From Burkholderiaceae bacterium (GTDB lineage Bacteria > Pseudomonadota > Gammaproteobacteria > Burkholderiales > Burkholderiaceae_E), in contig JAMLIR010000018.1 in NCBI GenBank assembly GCA_023954045.1, positions 17,486 to 81,485 of the forward strand: DNA of 64,000 bases, given 5' to 3'. A model generated the notes under the pieces. It was given only the letters and a program-made list of their open reading frames with translations, searched no databases and had not been told where the DNA came from. This document shows, piece after piece, positions 27,216 to 44,296 of the stretch. The position numbers were made by a program, and so were the translations under genes. The stretch's first letter is position 1, and every line of letters begins with the position of its first letter.

Positions 27216-28589
27216 TCAGCGTGCCGCGACCGCGTCGGCCAGCCGGTGCGCCATCCGCTCGGCCATGCTCGCCTCGCGGGCCTCGACCATCAGCCGCAGC
27301 AGCGGCTCGGTGCCCGACGCACGGATCAGGATGCGGCCGTCCTCGCCCAGTTCGCGCTCGACTTCCTCGCGCGCGCGGGCCAGCTTCGCGCTGCCCTTCC
27401 AGTCGAAACCCTTGTCGATGCGCACGTTGACCAGCTTCTGCGGGAACATGCCGAGGTCGGCGCAAAGCTCGGCCAGCGTCGCGCCGCTCCTGCGGATCGC
27501 CGACAGCACCTGCAGCGCGCTGATCGTGCCGTCGCCGGTGGTGTGGCAGTCCAGGCACAGCAGGTGGCCCGAGCTCTCGCCCCCGTAGCGCCAGCCCTTC
27601 TGCTGCAGCACCTCGAGCACGTAGCGGTCGCCGACCTTCGCGCGCTCGAACTGCACGCCCAGGCGGCCGAGCGCCTGCTCGAGCCCGAGGTTCGACATCA
27701 GCGTCCCGACCGCGCCGGGCACCGGCTCGCGTTCGCGGCGGTCGCGCACGATCACGTAGAGCAACTCGTCGCCGTTGTAGAGGCGTCCCGAGGCGTCGAC
27801 CATCATCAGCCGGTCGGCATCGCCGTCGACCGCGATCCCGAGGTCGGCCTTGTGCTCGAGCACCGCGCGCCGCAGCGCCCCGGGCTCGGTCGCCCCGCAT
27901 CCCTCGTTGATGTTCAGGCCGTTGGGCGAGACGCCGATCGGCACGACGTCGGCACCCAGCTCGTGGAACACGTGCGGCACCGTGTGGTAGCCGGCGCCAT
28001 GCGCGCAATCGACGACCAGGCGCAGCCCCCGCAGGTCCAGCGCGCCCGGGAAACTGCTCTTGCAGAACTCGATGTAGCGTCCCGCCGCGTCGTCGATCCG
28101 GCGCGCGCGGCCCAGGCTGCGCGAGGCGACGCAGCCGACCGGCCGCTCCAGCTCGGCCTCGATCGCCGCCTCGATTCCGTCGGGCAGCTTGTTGCCGTCG
28201 GCCGAGAAGAACTTGATGCCGTTGTCCTCGTACGGGTTGTGCGAGGCGCTGATCACGACCCCGGCCGACAGGCGCAGCGCGCGCGTCAGGTAGGCGACCG
28301 CGGGCGTCGGGATCGGCCCGGACAGCAGCACGTCGACGCCGGCCGCCGAGAAGCCCGCCTGCAGCGCCGCCTCGAGCATGTAGCCGGAGACGCGCGTGTC
28401 CTTGCCGACGATCACCGCGGGGCGTCCGGTCGCCGCCGCGCTGCCGATCCCGCCGGCGCCGTGCGCCGCGGCGGTGCCCGCGAGCACCTTGCCGGCCGCG
28501 AAACCGAGTCGCAGCACGAACTCGGCGGTGATCGGCGCGTCGCCGACCCGCCCACGCACCCCGTCGGTGCCGAAGTACCTGCGTCCCAT
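27216..28589 (-). CDS. glmM: Phosphoglucosamine mutase
   Basis: A 457-residue enzyme converting glucosamine-6-phosphate to glucosamine-1-phosphate for peptidoglycan and LPS precursors. The N-terminal [10 protein letters not shown] block, the phosphoserine loop [16 protein letters not shown] (Ser116), the metal loop [11 protein letters not shown] and the C-terminal [14 protein letters not shown] phosphate-binding loop are all present. The ATG ending at 28589 follows a GAGGGCGAGG stretch. folP ends 28 bases upstream, matching the widespread ftsH-folP-glmM order. Confidence 0.97.
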   Translation of the reverse strand: MGRRYFGTDGVRGRVGDAPITAEFVLRLGFAAGKVLAGTAAAHGAGGIGSAAATGRPAVIVGKDTRVSGYMLEAALQAGFSAAGVDVLLSGPIPTPAVAYLTRALRLSAGVVISASHNPYEDNGIKFFSADGNKLPDGIEAAIEAELERPVGCVASRSLGRARRIDDAAGRYIEFCKSSFPGALDLRGLRLVVDCAHGAGYHTVPHVFHELGADVVPIGVSPNGLNINEGCGATEPGALRRAVLEHKADLGIAVDGDADRLMMVDASGRLYNGDELLYVIVRDRREREPVPGAVGTLMSNLGLEQALGRLGVQFERAKVGDRYVLEVLQQKGWRYGGESSGHLLCLDCHTTGDGTISALQVLSAIRRSGATLAELCADLGMFPQKLVNVRIDKGFDWKGSAKLARAREEVERELGEDGRILIRASGTEPLLRLMVEAREASMAERMAHRLADAVAAR

Positions 28590-28617
28590 CGCCTCGCCCT
28601 CCTCGTTGGCCCGTTCG

Positions 28618-29466
28618 CTAATGCGCCTCGTCGATCGCCAGCCAGACGCGCAGCGCGTCGCGGCTCTCGGCGACGTCGTGCACGCGCACGATCGCCGCCC
28701 CGCGCGCCACCGCCGCGAGCATCGCGGCGAGGCTGCCGGCGAGCCGCCGGTCGGCCGGCCTCCCGGTGAGGTCACCAATCATCGACTTGCGCGACACGCC
28801 CGCCAGCACCGGCTGCCCTGCGGCGACGAGCTGGTCGAGCGCGCCGAGCAGCAGCAGGTTGTGGCGCAGCGTCTTGCCGAAACCGATCCCGGGATCGACG
28901 ACGATGCGCTCGCGCGCCACGCCCGCGGCGTGCAGTGCCTCGACGCGTTCGCCCAGGAATCGCCCGACCTCGGCGACGACGTCCTCGTAGGCCGGCGCCT
29001 GCTGCATTGTCGCCGGCTCGCCGCGCATGTGCATCAGGCAGATCGCACAGCCCGAGTCGCGCACCGCGTCGATCGCGCCCGGCGCGCGCAACGCGGCGAC
29101 GTCGTTGATCATGTCGGCGCCGTGCTCGATCGCGGCGCGCATCGTCGCCGGATGGCGCGTGTCGACCGACAGCGGCACCCCGCACTCGCGCAGCGCGTCG
29201 AGCACCGGCACGACGCGAGCGATCTCCTCCGCGGGCCCGACCGGTGCAGCGCCCGGGCGCGTCGACTCGCCGCCGACGTCGATCAGGTCGGCGCCCTCGT
29301 CGACCAGCCGGCGCGCGTGCGCGATCGCCGCCTCGACCGTCGCGTGGCGACCGCCGTCGGAGAACGAGTCGGGCGTGACGTTGACCACGCCCATCAGCAG
29401 CGGCCGCTCGAGCGCCAGCGAGAACCTGCCGCAGGCGAGGCGACGCACCGGCTGGGGCGGGCTCAT
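28618..29466 (-). CDS. folP: Dihydropteroate synthase
   Basis: A 282-residue folate-pathway enzyme joining p-aminobenzoate to the pterin pyrophosphate; it is the sulfonamide target. Both signatures are present: [15 protein letters not shown] near residue 25 and [11 protein letters not shown] near 60. Later blocks are [14 protein letters not shown] and GVSRKSMIG. It lies between ftsH and glmM in the classical block. Confidence 0.97.
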   Translation of the reverse strand: MSPPQPVRRLACGRFSLALERPLLMGVVNVTPDSFSDGGRHATVEAAIAHARRLVDEGADLIDVGGESTRPGAAPVGPAEEIARVVPVLDALRECGVPLSVDTRHPATMRAAIEHGADMINDVAALRAPGAIDAVRDSGCAICLMHMRGEPATMQQAPAYEDVVAEVGRFLGERVEALHAAGVARERIVVDPGIGFGKTLRHNLLLLGALDQLVAAGQPVLAGVSRKSMIGDLTGRPADRRLAGSLAAMLAAVARGAAIVRVHDVAESRDALRVWLAIDEAH

Positions 29467-29587
29467 CGGAAAACGGATGCGCGACGGAACCCGTCGATCC
29501 GGGCAGGCGGCCGGCAGGCGACCGCTGCCCGGCGGCGCCGCGGCGCGGGCCGCGCCGCCGGGGCCGGGAGGCCCCGGGGCGGCGGCA

Positions 29588-31492
<1,905 letters not shown>

Positions 31493-31633
31493 TCACCTGC
31501 TCCTTCGGGCGCTGCGCCCGCTCGATTACCTGCCACTACCCGCCGCATTCTACGCGCATTGCGCGTCCCGGCCTGCGCCGGGGGCATCTCCAAGTCATTG
31601 ATTTGCATGGGTCCTGCCCCACAGCAAAGCCTT

Positions 31634-32311
31634 TCACCGGTCGACCGGGTGCCCGGCCGCCGCCCCCGCCTTCGGCGCGCGCCCCAGCAGGTAAGTCTCG
31701 GCCGATCGGTCCCGCGAGGCCCTGGGCTTGCGCACCGCGACCCTGGCGAAACTGCGCTTGAACAACTCTACGACCTGGCTGTACCCGCTGCCGTGGAAGC
31801 ATTTCACCAACAGCGCACCGTCGGGCTTCAGGTGCGCCAGCGCGAACGCGACGGCGAGCTCGACCAGGTCGGCCATTCGTGCCGAGTCGGCCGCCGCGAC
31901 CCCGCTGAGATTGGGGGCCATGTCGGAAACCACAAGGTCGAGCCTGGCGCCGCCGAGCGCCGCCTCGAGCCGGCGCAGCGTCTGCTCGTCCCGGAAGTCG
32001 CCCTGGATGAACTCCACGTCGGCGACCGGCTCCATCGGCAGCAGGTCGAGGGCGACGATGCGCCCGTCGATGCCGCCCCCGGCGCTGGCCGGGCGAGCGA
32101 GGCGCTCGCGCAGCACCTGGCTCCAGGCGCCGGGCGCCGACCCGAGGTCGACGACCGCGATTCCCGGGCGGATCAGCCGGTCCTGGGCGTCGATCTCGAC
32201 CAGCTTGAACGCCGCCCGCGACCGGTAGCCGTGCTTCTGCGCCAGCTTCACGTAGGGGTCGTCGATGTGCTGCGCCAGCCACGCCCGGTTCACCTTCTTG
32301 CGCTTGCTCAT
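31634..32311 (-). CDS. rlmE: 23S rRNA (uridine-2'-O-)-methyltransferase
   Basis: A 225-residue FtsJ/RrmJ-type enzyme that methylates U2552 of 23S rRNA during late 50S assembly. The family starts with [18 protein letters not shown], followed by the SAM motif [15 protein letters not shown], then FIQGDFRD and SDMAPNLSG, with the catalytic K-D-K-E residues spread across these blocks and LVKCFHGSG. It is divergent from yhbY and upstream of ftsH. Confidence 0.96.
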   Translation of the reverse strand: MSKRKKVNRAWLAQHIDDPYVKLAQKHGYRSRAAFKLVEIDAQDRLIRPGIAVVDLGSAPGAWSQVLRERLARPASAGGGIDGRIVALDLLPMEPVADVEFIQGDFRDEQTLRRLEAALGGARLDLVVSDMAPNLSGVAAADSARMADLVELAVAFALAHLKPDGALLVKCFHGSGYSQVVELFKRSFARVAVRKPRASRDRSAETYLLGRAPKAGAAAGHPVDR

Positions 32312-32407
32312 GCCGCGGCACCTCCGCTGCTTGCGCGCAGATGGGTCCGCAGCCCACACTTGCAACATCCGCCGCGCGCCGGCATCCCACCCCCGACTCC
32401 CGACGCC

Positions 32408-33085
32408 ATGAGCATCACCCCGTTCCCGCTGCCGATCGCGCTCACGCCGGCCGACCGCAAGGCCTTGCGGGCGCGCGCCCACCACCTCGAGCCGGTGGTG
32501 ATGATCGGCGATGCCGGGCTGAGCCGGGCGGTGCTGGCCGAGGCCGACCGGGCACTGCGCGCGCACGAGCTGATCAAGATCCGCGTGCTCGGCGACGACC
32601 GCAGCCAGCGGCAGGCGCTGCTCACCGAGATCTGCTCGGCGCTGGGCTGCGCCGCGGTGCAGTCGATCGGAAAGCTGCTGGTCGTGTACCGCCCCAAGCC
32701 GATCGAGGATACCGGCGAGCGCAAGCGCGAGCGTGGACCGCACGTGCCGAAGAAGCTGGCGGCCACCGGCGCCACCGCCCGGCGCAAGCCATCGAAAGCG
32801 AGGAAACCGATGAAGGCGATGAAGGTCGAGAAGGCGCCGGCTGCGGCCAAGGGCGCGAAGAAAGCTGCCGCCGGGAAGGCCGTCGCGAAGCGACCCGCCC
32901 GGGGCGCGGCCGGCAAGCCGGAGCCGCTGGGCACGAAGGGCAAGCGCACGGCGCTCGGCGCGCGCGCCCGCGTTCCCACGCACCACGGCGACGCGAGCGC
33001 CGCGACGCAGGGGCCGAGCCACCTCGCCGGGCGGTCCGGCCAGGCGACCCGGGCCGGCACGCGCGCGCGGGCCAAGAAGGCCTGA
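32408..33085 (+). CDS. YhbY-type CRM RNA-binding protein with long basic tail
   Basis: A 225-residue protein. Residues of about 10-100 are the CRM domain ([51 protein letters not shown], with [12 protein letters not shown] at its end), which binds pre-50S particles. The remaining ~125 residues are Lys/Ala/Arg-rich with repeated AKK/AAGK units like a histone H1 tail, far longer than the roughly 100-residue E. coli protein. It diverges from rlmE and converges on greA, the usual arrangement. Confidence 0.88.
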   Translation: MSITPFPLPIALTPADRKALRARAHHLEPVVMIGDAGLSRAVLAEADRALRAHELIKIRVLGDDRSQRQALLTEICSALGCAAVQSIGKLLVVYRPKPIEDTGERKRERGPHVPKKLAATGATARRKPSKARKPMKAMKVEKAPAAAKGAKKAAAGKAVAKRPARGAAGKPEPLGTKGKRTALGARARVPTHHGDASAATQGPSHLAGRSGQATRAGTRARAKKA

Positions 33086-33088
33086 CCC

Positions 33089-33565
33089 CTACTCGTAGCG
33101 CACTTCCAGGATGTCGTATTCGCGCACCCCGCCGGGGGCACGGACCTCGGCGGTGTCGCCGGCACTGCGGCCGATCAGCGCGCGCGCGATCGGACTGGAA
33201 ACCGAGATCTTGCCGGCCTTGATGTCCGCCTCGTCGTCCCCGACGATCTGGTAGCTGACCTTCTCGCCCGATTCCAGGTCTTCGAGGTCGACGGTCGCGC
33301 CGAAGACGACGCGGCCGTCGGCATCGAGCAGCTTCGGGTCGATGACCTGGGCATTGGCGAGCTTGGTCTCGAGCTCGGCGATGCGCCCTTCCACGAATCC
33401 CTGGCGCTCGCGCGCCGCGTCGTACTCGGCATTCTCGGACAGGTCGCCCTGCGCGCGTGCCTCGGCGATCGCGTTGATCACCGCAGGCCGTTCCACCGAC
33501 TTCAGTCGCTGAAGCTCTTCCTTCATCAGCTCGGCGCCGCGTCGGGTGAGCGGAATGGTTGCCAT
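33089..33565 (-). CDS. greA: Transcription elongation factor GreA
   Basis: A 158-residue factor that rescues backtracked RNA polymerase by stimulating transcript cleavage. The N-terminal coiled coil holds the tip [14 protein letters not shown] (near residues 40-54) with the acidic residues that reach the active site; the C-terminal FKBP-like domain ends with [12 protein letters not shown]. It is separated from carB by a terminator, so it may have its own promoter. Confidence 0.97.
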   Translation of the reverse strand: MATIPLTRRGAELMKEELQRLKSVERPAVINAIAEARAQGDLSENAEYDAARERQGFVEGRIAELETKLANAQVIDPKLLDADGRVVFGATVDLEDLESGEKVSYQIVGDDEADIKAGKISVSSPIARALIGRSAGDTAEVRAPGGVREYDILEVRYE

Positions 33566-33612
33566 CGGGTACCCCAGGTTCTCGGCGTGCCACGCAGCGC
33601 GCGGATCGCTCC

Positions 33613-33654
33613 ATAAAAGACTCGGACCGCCGGGCGGCGAGGCCGGGCGGTCCG
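33613..33654 (-). terminator. Intrinsic terminator between carB and greA
   Basis: On the minus strand a 9-bp stem (CGGACCGCC / GGCGGTCCG) with a 14-base loop is followed by GAGTCTTTTATG. It lies about 110 bases after the carB stop and about 50 before the greA start. Confidence 0.7.
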
Positions 33655-33763
33655 TCTGTCAGCGCAACTCTAGCGCAAATCGCGCCGCCGAGGCACGCCC
33701 GGCCCGCGCGCCGCGGGTCTTGCGGGCGGGCCGGTCCGCGGCCGCGGCGGACCGCCTGCGCGC

Positions 33764-37018
<3,255 letters not shown>

Positions 37019-37028
37019 GGTGCTGCGG

Positions 37029-37708
37029 TCATTGAACGGGTTGCGCCGCGGCGAGCCTGGCGCCGAAGCCGATGAACAGGGCGCCGATCGCCGTCTTGCC
37101 GAGCGCGCCCAGCCAGCGGCTACGGCGTACCGCGGCGGCGAGCGAGGCGCCGGTGGCGACGAGCGCCGCGAGGTAGGCGAAGCTGCAGGCCTGCAGGATC
37201 GTGCCCATCACGGCGAATGTGAACCAGTCGCCGCCGGCAGGGTCGACGAACTGCGGGAAGAACGCGACGTAGAACATCACCGCCTTCGGATTGAGCAGGC
37301 CGATCGCCAGCGCCTTGCGGAAGGTGCGCGCGGCGCCGCCGGCCGGGATCGCCATGGCGGCGGCGTGAATCTTCGGCCCGGCACCGACGGCGCCGGGCTC
37401 GCAGGCGCGCAGCGCGCGCCAGGCCGCGACGAGGAGCGCCAGCCCGATCCAGACCAGGTAGGCGGCGCCCGCCCAGCGCAGCGCGGCGAACAGCCACGGC
37501 AGGGCGCTCAGCAGCGCGACCAGGCCGAGCGCCGAGCCGACGATGAAGACGGTGTCGGCGACCAGCACCCCGGCGATCGCCGCCCAGCCGCCACGGCGGT
37601 CGGCGAGCGCCGCCGTGCTCATCACGAACAGCGAGTTCGGCCCCGGCAGCAGCACGATCGCGATGCAGCCGATCAGGTAGGCCCAGAGATCGGTGATTCC
37701 GGCGAAGC

Positions 37709-37712
<4 letters not shown>
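37029..37712 (-). CDS. LysE/LeuE family amino-acid exporter
   Basis: A 227-residue inner-membrane protein with about six helices. The LysE/RhtB signature is clear: [20 protein letters not shown] at the start, [31 protein letters not shown], and the [18 protein letters not shown] block. It most resembles LeuE-type leucine or neutral amino-acid exporters. Its start overlaps the carA stop by four bases and its end is ten bases from carB, so it is embedded in the carAB operon. Confidence 0.88.
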
Positions 37713-38947
<1,235 letters not shown>

Positions 38948-39192
38948 CGGCAACTCCTGGGGAAGTCACCGGTGCACCCCGCGCCGACGAGCCCGGACCT
39001 GGCGGATCCTGTTCGGGCCCGCGCCGGCCGCGACGGGATCGCGGCAACGCGGGGTCGGCTGAGTGTGACGGGGCTGGCAGGCGCTAACCGGTGAGCATTG
39101 GCTAAACCTGTAAATGATAGCACTTCGCCGCCGCCCCTCCCGACCGCCAGGGAATGCGGCGCGCCGGGTTCCTCGTGCCCGCCCCTGCAGCG

Positions 39193-40005
39193 CTACAGTT
39201 TCTCGGTCTCGCCCTGCCGCGGCTGCCATTTCATCAGCCGCTTCTCGATCACGCCGACCAGCGCATCGAGCGCCAGCGCGAACGCGGTCAGCACGACGAT
39301 CCCCGCGAACACCGTGTTGACGTCGAAGGTGCCCTCGGCCTGCAGGATCAGGTATCCGACGCCGCGCGCCGAGCCGAGGTACTCGCCGACCACCGCGCCG
39401 ACGAAGGCCAGCCCGACCGAAGTGTGCAGGCTCGAGAACACCCAGCTGGTCGCGCTGGGCAGGTAGACGTGCCGCAGCAGCTGACGCTTCGTCGCGCCGA
39501 GCATCCGCGCGCTTGCGAGCACGTTGGGGCTCACCTCGCGCACCCCCTGGTAGACGTTGAAGAACACGATGAAGAACACCAGCGTGACGCCCAGCGCCAC
39601 CTTCGACCAGACGCCCAGCCCGAACCAGATCGAGAAGATCGGCGCGAGGATCACCCGCGGCATCGAGTTGGCCGCCTTCACGTACGGGTCGAGGATCGCC
39701 GACGCGGTCGGGCTGAGCGCCAGCCACATGCCGATCGCCAGCCCGCCGACGGTGCCGATCGCGAAGGCGGCGACCGTCTCGAACATGGTCACGCCCAGGT
39801 GCACGAAGATCTCGCCGGTCGCGAACCACTCGACGACGCGCACGAACACCTTCCACGGCTCGCCGAAGAAGAACGCCGCCTGGTCGGGGTTCGAGAAGTA
39901 GAACGGCGGCAGCAGCGTCGGGCTGGTCAGCACGTGCCAGGTCCCGACGACCAGCGCGAACACCAGCAACTGATAGACGCGAAGCCTCGCTCGGGAGATC
40001 CGCAT
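39193..40005 (-). CDS. ABC transporter permease (SsuC/TauC type)
   Basis: A 270-residue inner-membrane permease with about six helices and the BPD_transp_1 EAA-type loop (GATKRQLLRHVYLPSATSWVFSSL). It is of the nitrate/sulfonate/taurine class. It is the last gene of an SBP-ATPase-permease set; the ATPase ends 31 bases upstream. Substrate is unknown. Confidence 0.9.
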   Translation of the reverse strand: MRISRARLRVYQLLVFALVVGTWHVLTSPTLLPPFYFSNPDQAAFFFGEPWKVFVRVVEWFATGEIFVHLGVTMFETVAAFAIGTVGGLAIGMWLALSPTASAILDPYVKAANSMPRVILAPIFSIWFGLGVWSKVALGVTLVFFIVFFNVYQGVREVSPNVLASARMLGATKRQLLRHVYLPSATSWVFSSLHTSVGLAFVGAVVGEYLGSARGVGYLILQAEGTFDVNTVFAGIVVLTAFALALDALVGVIEKRLMKWQPRQGETEKL

Positions 40006-40036
40006 GGCTCGGGGTGCGGCGCTCGATCGGCGGCTC

Positions 40037-40897
40037 TCAGGCGGCGCGCTTCTGCTGCGCGTAGCCCTTGAGCACCTCTTCGCGCAGCACCGCCCAGATC
40101 CGCTCGTGCAGCTCGATGAACGCGGGCTGGGTGCGAATCTCGGCGACGTCGCGCGGTCGCGGCAGCCCGACCACGAACTCGCCGATCGGGCGCGATCCGG
40201 GCCCGGCCGACATCACGACGACCCGGTCGCTCATCGCGATCGCCTCGTCGAGGTCGTGGGTGATGAACAGCACCGCCTTGCGGCGCGCCGCCCACAACTC
40301 GAGCACCTCGTTCTCCATCAGCTGCCGCGTCTGCACGTCGAGCGCCGAGAACGGCTCGTCCATCAGGATGATGTCCGGGTCGAGGATCAGCGTCTGCGCG
40401 AGCGCGGCGCGCTTGCGCATCCCGCCCGAGAGCTGGTGCGGATAGCGGTCGCCGAAACCCGCCAGCCCGACCCGCGCGAGCCACTGCTCGCCCTGCGCGC
40501 GCGCCTCGGCATCGGGCACGCCGCGGAACTGCAGGCCGGCGATCACGTTGCCCAGTGCGCTGCGCCAGGGCATCAGCGCGTCGGCCTGGAACATGTAGCC
40601 CGCGCGCGAATTGATCCCCGAGAGGCGGTGCCCGAACACGTCGACGCGGCCCGCCGACGGCTCGAGCAAGCCCGCCCCGACGTTGAGCAGCGTCGACTTG
40701 CCGCATCCGGTCGGGCCGACCACCGAGACGAACTCGGCCGGGGCCACGCGCAGCGTGACGTCGCGAACCGCGGTGTAGCGCTGCGACGGATCGTCGCGCG
40801 ACACGAAGGTGCAGGTGATGCCCTCGAGGGCGAGCGCGGGCGCCGAAGCGCCGCCAGCGCCCGCCGGGCCCGCTTCGCCGTGACGGCCGCCGCTCAC
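40037..40897 (-). CDS. ABC transporter ATP-binding protein (SsuB/TauB type)
   Basis: A 286-residue nucleotide-binding subunit. Walker A is GPTGCGKSTLLN near residue 60, the signature is LSGGMRKRAALAQTL, and Walker B is DIILMDEPFSALD, followed by the H-loop FITHDLDEA. It energises import through the downstream permease. The start overlaps the stop of the binding-protein gene by four bases. Confidence 0.93.
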   Translation of the reverse strand: MSGGRHGEAGPAGAGGASAPALALEGITCTFVSRDDPSQRYTAVRDVTLRVAPAEFVSVVGPTGCGKSTLLNVGAGLLEPSAGRVDVFGHRLSGINSRAGYMFQADALMPWRSALGNVIAGLQFRGVPDAEARAQGEQWLARVGLAGFGDRYPHQLSGGMRKRAALAQTLILDPDIILMDEPFSALDVQTRQLMENEVLELWAARRKAVLFITHDLDEAIAMSDRVVVMSAGPGSRPIGEFVVGLPRPRDVAEIRTQPAFIELHERIWAVLREEVLKGYAQQKRAA

Positions 40898-41913
40898 CGG
40901 ATCTTCGCCAGCGCCTTGCGGGTGAACTCGTTCGTGTACGTGCGCGAGAGGTCGATCTGGTCGGGCTTCACCTTGGGGTTGAAGCTCGCCATCGCCTTCA
41001 GCGTCGTCCTCGCGCCGGCGTCCGGAATGATTCCGTCAGGGCTAACCGCGTCCTTCACGTTGTTGTACGACGCGAGGTACAACGCACGGTCGCCGAGCAG
41101 GTAGGCCTCGGGCACGGTCTTGATGATGTCCGACGGACCGGCCTGCTGCAGCCACCTCAGCGCCTTCACCATCGCGTTGGTGAGCGCCTGCACGGTGTTG
41201 GGGTTCTTCTTCACGAAGTCCTCGGGCGCGTACAGGCAGCCGGCCGGCATCGGCCCGCCGAATACCTGCTCGGTGCCCTTCAGCGTGCGCGTGTCGGCGA
41301 TGATCTTCACGTCGCCCTTCTGCTCGAGCATCGTCATCACCGGATCGACGTTGGACAGCGCGTCGATCTGCCCCGAGCGGATCGACGCCAGCGCGGCATT
41401 GCCGGTGCCCACGCCGATGAACGAGACGTCCGACGCCTTCATGCCGTGCTTGGTCAGGAAGTAGGTGACCATCATGTTCGTCGACGAGCCGGGCGCCGAC
41501 ACGCCGATCTTCATCCCCTTGAGGTCGGCGGGCGACTGGTACTTCGCCTTCGTCGACACGCCGAGCGAGATCGCCGGGGCGCGCCCCTGCAGCACGAAGG
41601 CCTTGAAGTACTGCTTGTTCGCCTGCAGGTTGATCGTATGCTCGTAGGCGCCCGAGACGACGTCGGCCGACCCTCCGACCACCGCGCGCAGCGCCGCCGA
41701 GCCGCCCGCGAAGTCGACGATCTCGACGTCGAGCCCCTCTTCCTTGAAGTAGCCGCGCTGTTCGGCGATCGTGAGCGGCAGGTAGTAGAACGCCGCCTTC
41801 CCTCCGACGGCGATCGTGAGCTTCGGCTTCTCCGGCGCCTGCGCGCCGGCGGCGAGCGGCAGAATGGCTGCGACGATGCCGCCCAGGGCGGCGGTCAGGA
41901 TGCGTCTGCGCAT
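40894..41913 (-). CDS. ABC substrate-binding protein, NMT1/THI5-like
   Basis: A 339-residue periplasmic binding protein with an N-terminal signal peptide (RRILTAALGGIVAAILPLAAGAQA). The NMT1/SsuA-type fold shows [56 protein letters not shown] and the SIRSGQIDALSNVDPVM block. Ligands in this family range from sulfonates and nitrate to thiamine precursors and aromatic acids, so the substrate is open. AGGAG lies nine bases before the chosen ATG. The CoA-transferase gene ends about 100 bases upstream. Confidence 0.9.
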   Translation of the reverse strand: MRRRILTAALGGIVAAILPLAAGAQAPEKPKLTIAVGGKAAFYYLPLTIAEQRGYFKEEGLDVEIVDFAGGSAALRAVVGGSADVVSGAYEHTINLQANKQYFKAFVLQGRAPAISLGVSTKAKYQSPADLKGMKIGVSAPGSSTNMMVTYFLTKHGMKASDVSFIGVGTGNAALASIRSGQIDALSNVDPVMTMLEQKGDVKIIADTRTLKGTEQVFGGPMPAGCLYAPEDFVKKNPNTVQALTNAMVKALRWLQQAGPSDIIKTVPEAYLLGDRALYLASYNNVKDAVSPDGIIPDAGARTTLKAMASFNPKVKPDQIDLSRTYTNEFTRKALAKIR

Positions 41914-42016
41914 TTCGGTGTCTCCTCGTGTCGATCGGTCCGTCGGTTCGCGGCCTGCCCCGCACGGCCGCCAGATTAACCGATGCGTGCGGCCCGCGGC
42001 AGTGCCGAAAACCCGA

Positions 42017-43303
42017 TCAGACGACGCCTTCGGCACGCAGCGCGGCGATCGCCGCCGCGTCGTAGCCGAGTTCGGCCAGCACCTCGTCGGTGTGCTCGCC
42101 GAGCGCAGGACCGACCCAGCGCGTCGCCCCCGGGGTCCGCGACAGCTTCGGCACCACGGCAGGCAGCGCGAGCGGCGTGCCGTCGGGCAGGCGCACCCGC
42201 TCGATCATCGAGCGCGCCAGATACTGCGGGTCGTTCACCATGTCGGCGACGCTGTAGATCCGCCCGCTCGGCACCTCGGCCCGGGCCATCGTCCCGAGCC
42301 CCTGCTCGAGCGTGTGCGCCGAGGTCCACGCGGCGATCGCGTCGTCGATTCGCTGCGCCTGCGCGGCGCGGCCGGCATTGTCGGCGAGCGCCGGATCGTC
42401 GGCGAGGTCCGCGCGCCCGATCGCACGCATCAGCCGCTTGAAGATCGAGTCGCCGTTGCCGCCGATGACGATGTGCCGGCCGTCGGCCGTCGGGTAGGTG
42501 TTCGACGGCACGATGCCGGTCAGGTTGGTGCCGGTGCGCTCGCGCACCAGCCCGTAGCGGTCGAACTCGGGCAGGGTGCTCTCCATCATGTTGAACACCG
42601 CTTCGTAGAGCGCGACGTCGACCACCTGTCCGCGCCCCGTCTCGCGCCTCGCGTGCAGCGCCATCAGCGCGCCGATCACGCCGTGCAGCGCGGCGAGCGA
42701 ATCGCCGATCGAGAGGTTCAGCCGCACCGGGGGCCGGTCGGGAAAGCCGGTCACGTAGCGCATGCCGCCCATCGACTCGGCGATCGCGCCGAAGCCCGGG
42801 CGGTCGCGGTATGGCCCGGTCTGTCCGTAGCCGGACAAGCGCACCAGGATCAGGCCGGGATTGTCGCGGGCCAGTTCCTCGTAGCCCAGCCCCCACTTCT
42901 CGAGCGCGCCCGGGCGGAAGTTCTCGATCACGATGTCGCTGCGCGCGGCCAGCTCGCGCGCGATGCGCTGGCCGGACGCGACGCGCAGGTCAAGCGTGAT
43001 CGAGCGCTTGTTGCGCGCCTGCACGTACCACCAGAGCGAAGTGCCGGACGCCTCGTCCGGGTGCAGCTTGCGCCACTTGCGCAGCGGATCGCCGCCGTCG
43101 TGGCCGGCGCGCGCCGGCGGCTCGACCTTGACCACGTCGGCGCCGAACTCGGCCATCATCCGCGCCGCGAACGGTCCTGCGATCAGCTGGCCGAGCTCGA
43201 GCACGCGCAGCCCGGCCAGCGGCCCCGGCGCGGCTGCCGCACCGGCGGCACGCCCGTCGTCGCCCTCCGGCGCGTCGGCGCCGCGCGCCTCGTCGCCGCT
43301 CAT
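42017..43303 (-). CDS. CaiB/BaiF family CoA-transferase
   Basis: A 428-residue class III CoA-transferase that moves CoA between carboxylic acids. The family start [20 protein letters not shown], the [21 protein letters not shown] loop and the catalytic-Asp region [10 protein letters not shown] are seen, then [25 protein letters not shown] and the DVALYEAV block. A 28-residue Ala/Gly-rich extension precedes the domain. The start overlaps the recR stop by four bases. It may activate the acid imported by the ABC system downstream. Confidence 0.9.
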   Translation of the reverse strand: MSGDEARGADAPEGDDGRAAGAAAAPGPLAGLRVLELGQLIAGPFAARMMAEFGADVVKVEPPARAGHDGGDPLRKWRKLHPDEASGTSLWWYVQARNKRSITLDLRVASGQRIARELAARSDIVIENFRPGALEKWGLGYEELARDNPGLILVRLSGYGQTGPYRDRPGFGAIAESMGGMRYVTGFPDRPPVRLNLSIGDSLAALHGVIGALMALHARRETGRGQVVDVALYEAVFNMMESTLPEFDRYGLVRERTGTNLTGIVPSNTYPTADGRHIVIGGNGDSIFKRLMRAIGRADLADDPALADNAGRAAQAQRIDDAIAAWTSAHTLEQGLGTMARAEVPSGRIYSVADMVNDPQYLARSMIERVRLPDGTPLALPAVVPKLSRTPGATRWVGPALGEHTDEVLAELGYDAAAIAALRAEGVV

Positions 43304-43956
43304 CCCGGCGCCCCCCCGCGCTCGCGGGACCCCTGCGGCGCTTCCGGGGCCGTGCTCTCGCTGACCGTGCGCCGGTCGCGCAGCGCCTGCGCGATCGTGC
43401 TCGGATCGACGTACTCGAGCTCGCTGCCCACCGGAACGCCGCGCGCGAGCCGCGTCACTTTCAGTCCGCGCGCCCGCATCATCTCCCCGATGTAGTGCGC
43501 GGTCGCCTCGCCCTCCTGCGTGAAGTTGGTCGCCAGGATCACTTCGCGCAGCGCCGGATCGGCGGCGCGCGCGAGCAGGCGATCGAGCCCGATCTGCTTC
43601 GGGCCGACCCCGTCGAGCGGCGACAGGCGTCCCATCAGCACGAAGTAGAGCCCTCGGTAGCTCAGCGTCTGCTCGATCGTCAGCTGGTCCGCCGGCGTCT
43701 CGACGACGCACAGAAGCGACGAGTCGCGCCGCGGCGACGAGCAGGTCTCGCAGACTTCGTGCTCGGTGAAGGTGTTGCAGCGCGCGCAGTGGCGCACGCG
43801 CGCGATCGCGTCGGCGAGCGCGTGCGCGAGCAGCGCAGCCCCTTCGCGGTCGTGCTGCAGCAGGTGGTAAGCGAAGCGCTGCGCCGACTTCGCCCCTACG
43901 CCCGGCAGGCGCCTGAGCGCGGCAGTGAGCGCCTCGAGCGGTGCAGGCGCCTTCAC
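43300..43956 (-). CDS. recR: Recombination protein RecR
   Basis: A 218-residue RecFOR-pathway protein that helps load RecA at gaps. It has the helix-hairpin-helix ([20 protein letters not shown]), a four-Cys zinc finger ([18 protein letters not shown] near 57-74) and a Toprim domain ([16 protein letters not shown]). It is longer than usual by about 15-20 residues at the C-terminus, where its end overlaps the CoA-transferase start. Upstream is ybaB, giving the universal dnaX-ybaB-recR order. Confidence 0.97.
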   Translation of the reverse strand: MKAPAPLEALTAALRRLPGVGAKSAQRFAYHLLQHDREGAALLAHALADAIARVRHCARCNTFTEHEVCETCSSPRRDSSLLCVVETPADQLTIEQTLSYRGLYFVLMGRLSPLDGVGPKQIGLDRLLARAADPALREVILATNFTQEGEATAHYIGEMMRARGLKVTRLARGVPVGSELEYVDPSTIAQALRDRRTVSESTAPEAPQGSRERGGAPG

Positions 43957-43969
43957 GTTCGCCGCCCGA

Positions 43970-44296
43970 CTAGAACGGCATCTTGAAGCCGGGCGGCAAC
44001 GGCAGCCCCGCAGTGACCGACCCCATCCTCTCCGAGGCCGTCTGCTCCGCCTTGCGCAGCGCGTCGTTCATCGCCGCGACGATCAGGTCCTCGAGCATGT
44101 CCTTGTCGTCGGCCAGCAGGCTCGGATCGATCGCGATCCGCTTGACGTCGTTGCGGCAGGTGATCGTCACCTTGACGAGGCCGGCGCCGGACTGGCCCTC
44201 GACCTCGACCTCGGCGAGCTGCTCCTGCATCTTCTTCATGTTCTCCTGCATCTGCTGGGCCTGCTTCATCAGGCCCGCGAGTTGCTGCTTCATCAT
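43970..44296 (-). CDS. YbaB/EbfC family nucleoid-associated protein
   Basis: A 108-residue small DNA-binding dimer. It has the N-terminal Met/Gln/Lys-rich coiled helix ([20 protein letters not shown]), the central [20 protein letters not shown] strand region and the C-terminal [11 protein letters not shown]. It starts by a four-base overlap with the end of dnaX and lies 13 bases before recR. Confidence 0.95.
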   Translation of the reverse strand: MMKQQLAGLMKQAQQMQENMKKMQEQLAEVEVEGQSGAGLVKVTITCRNDVKRIAIDPSLLADDKDMLEDLIVAAMNDALRKAEQTASERMGSVTAGLPLPPGFKMPF

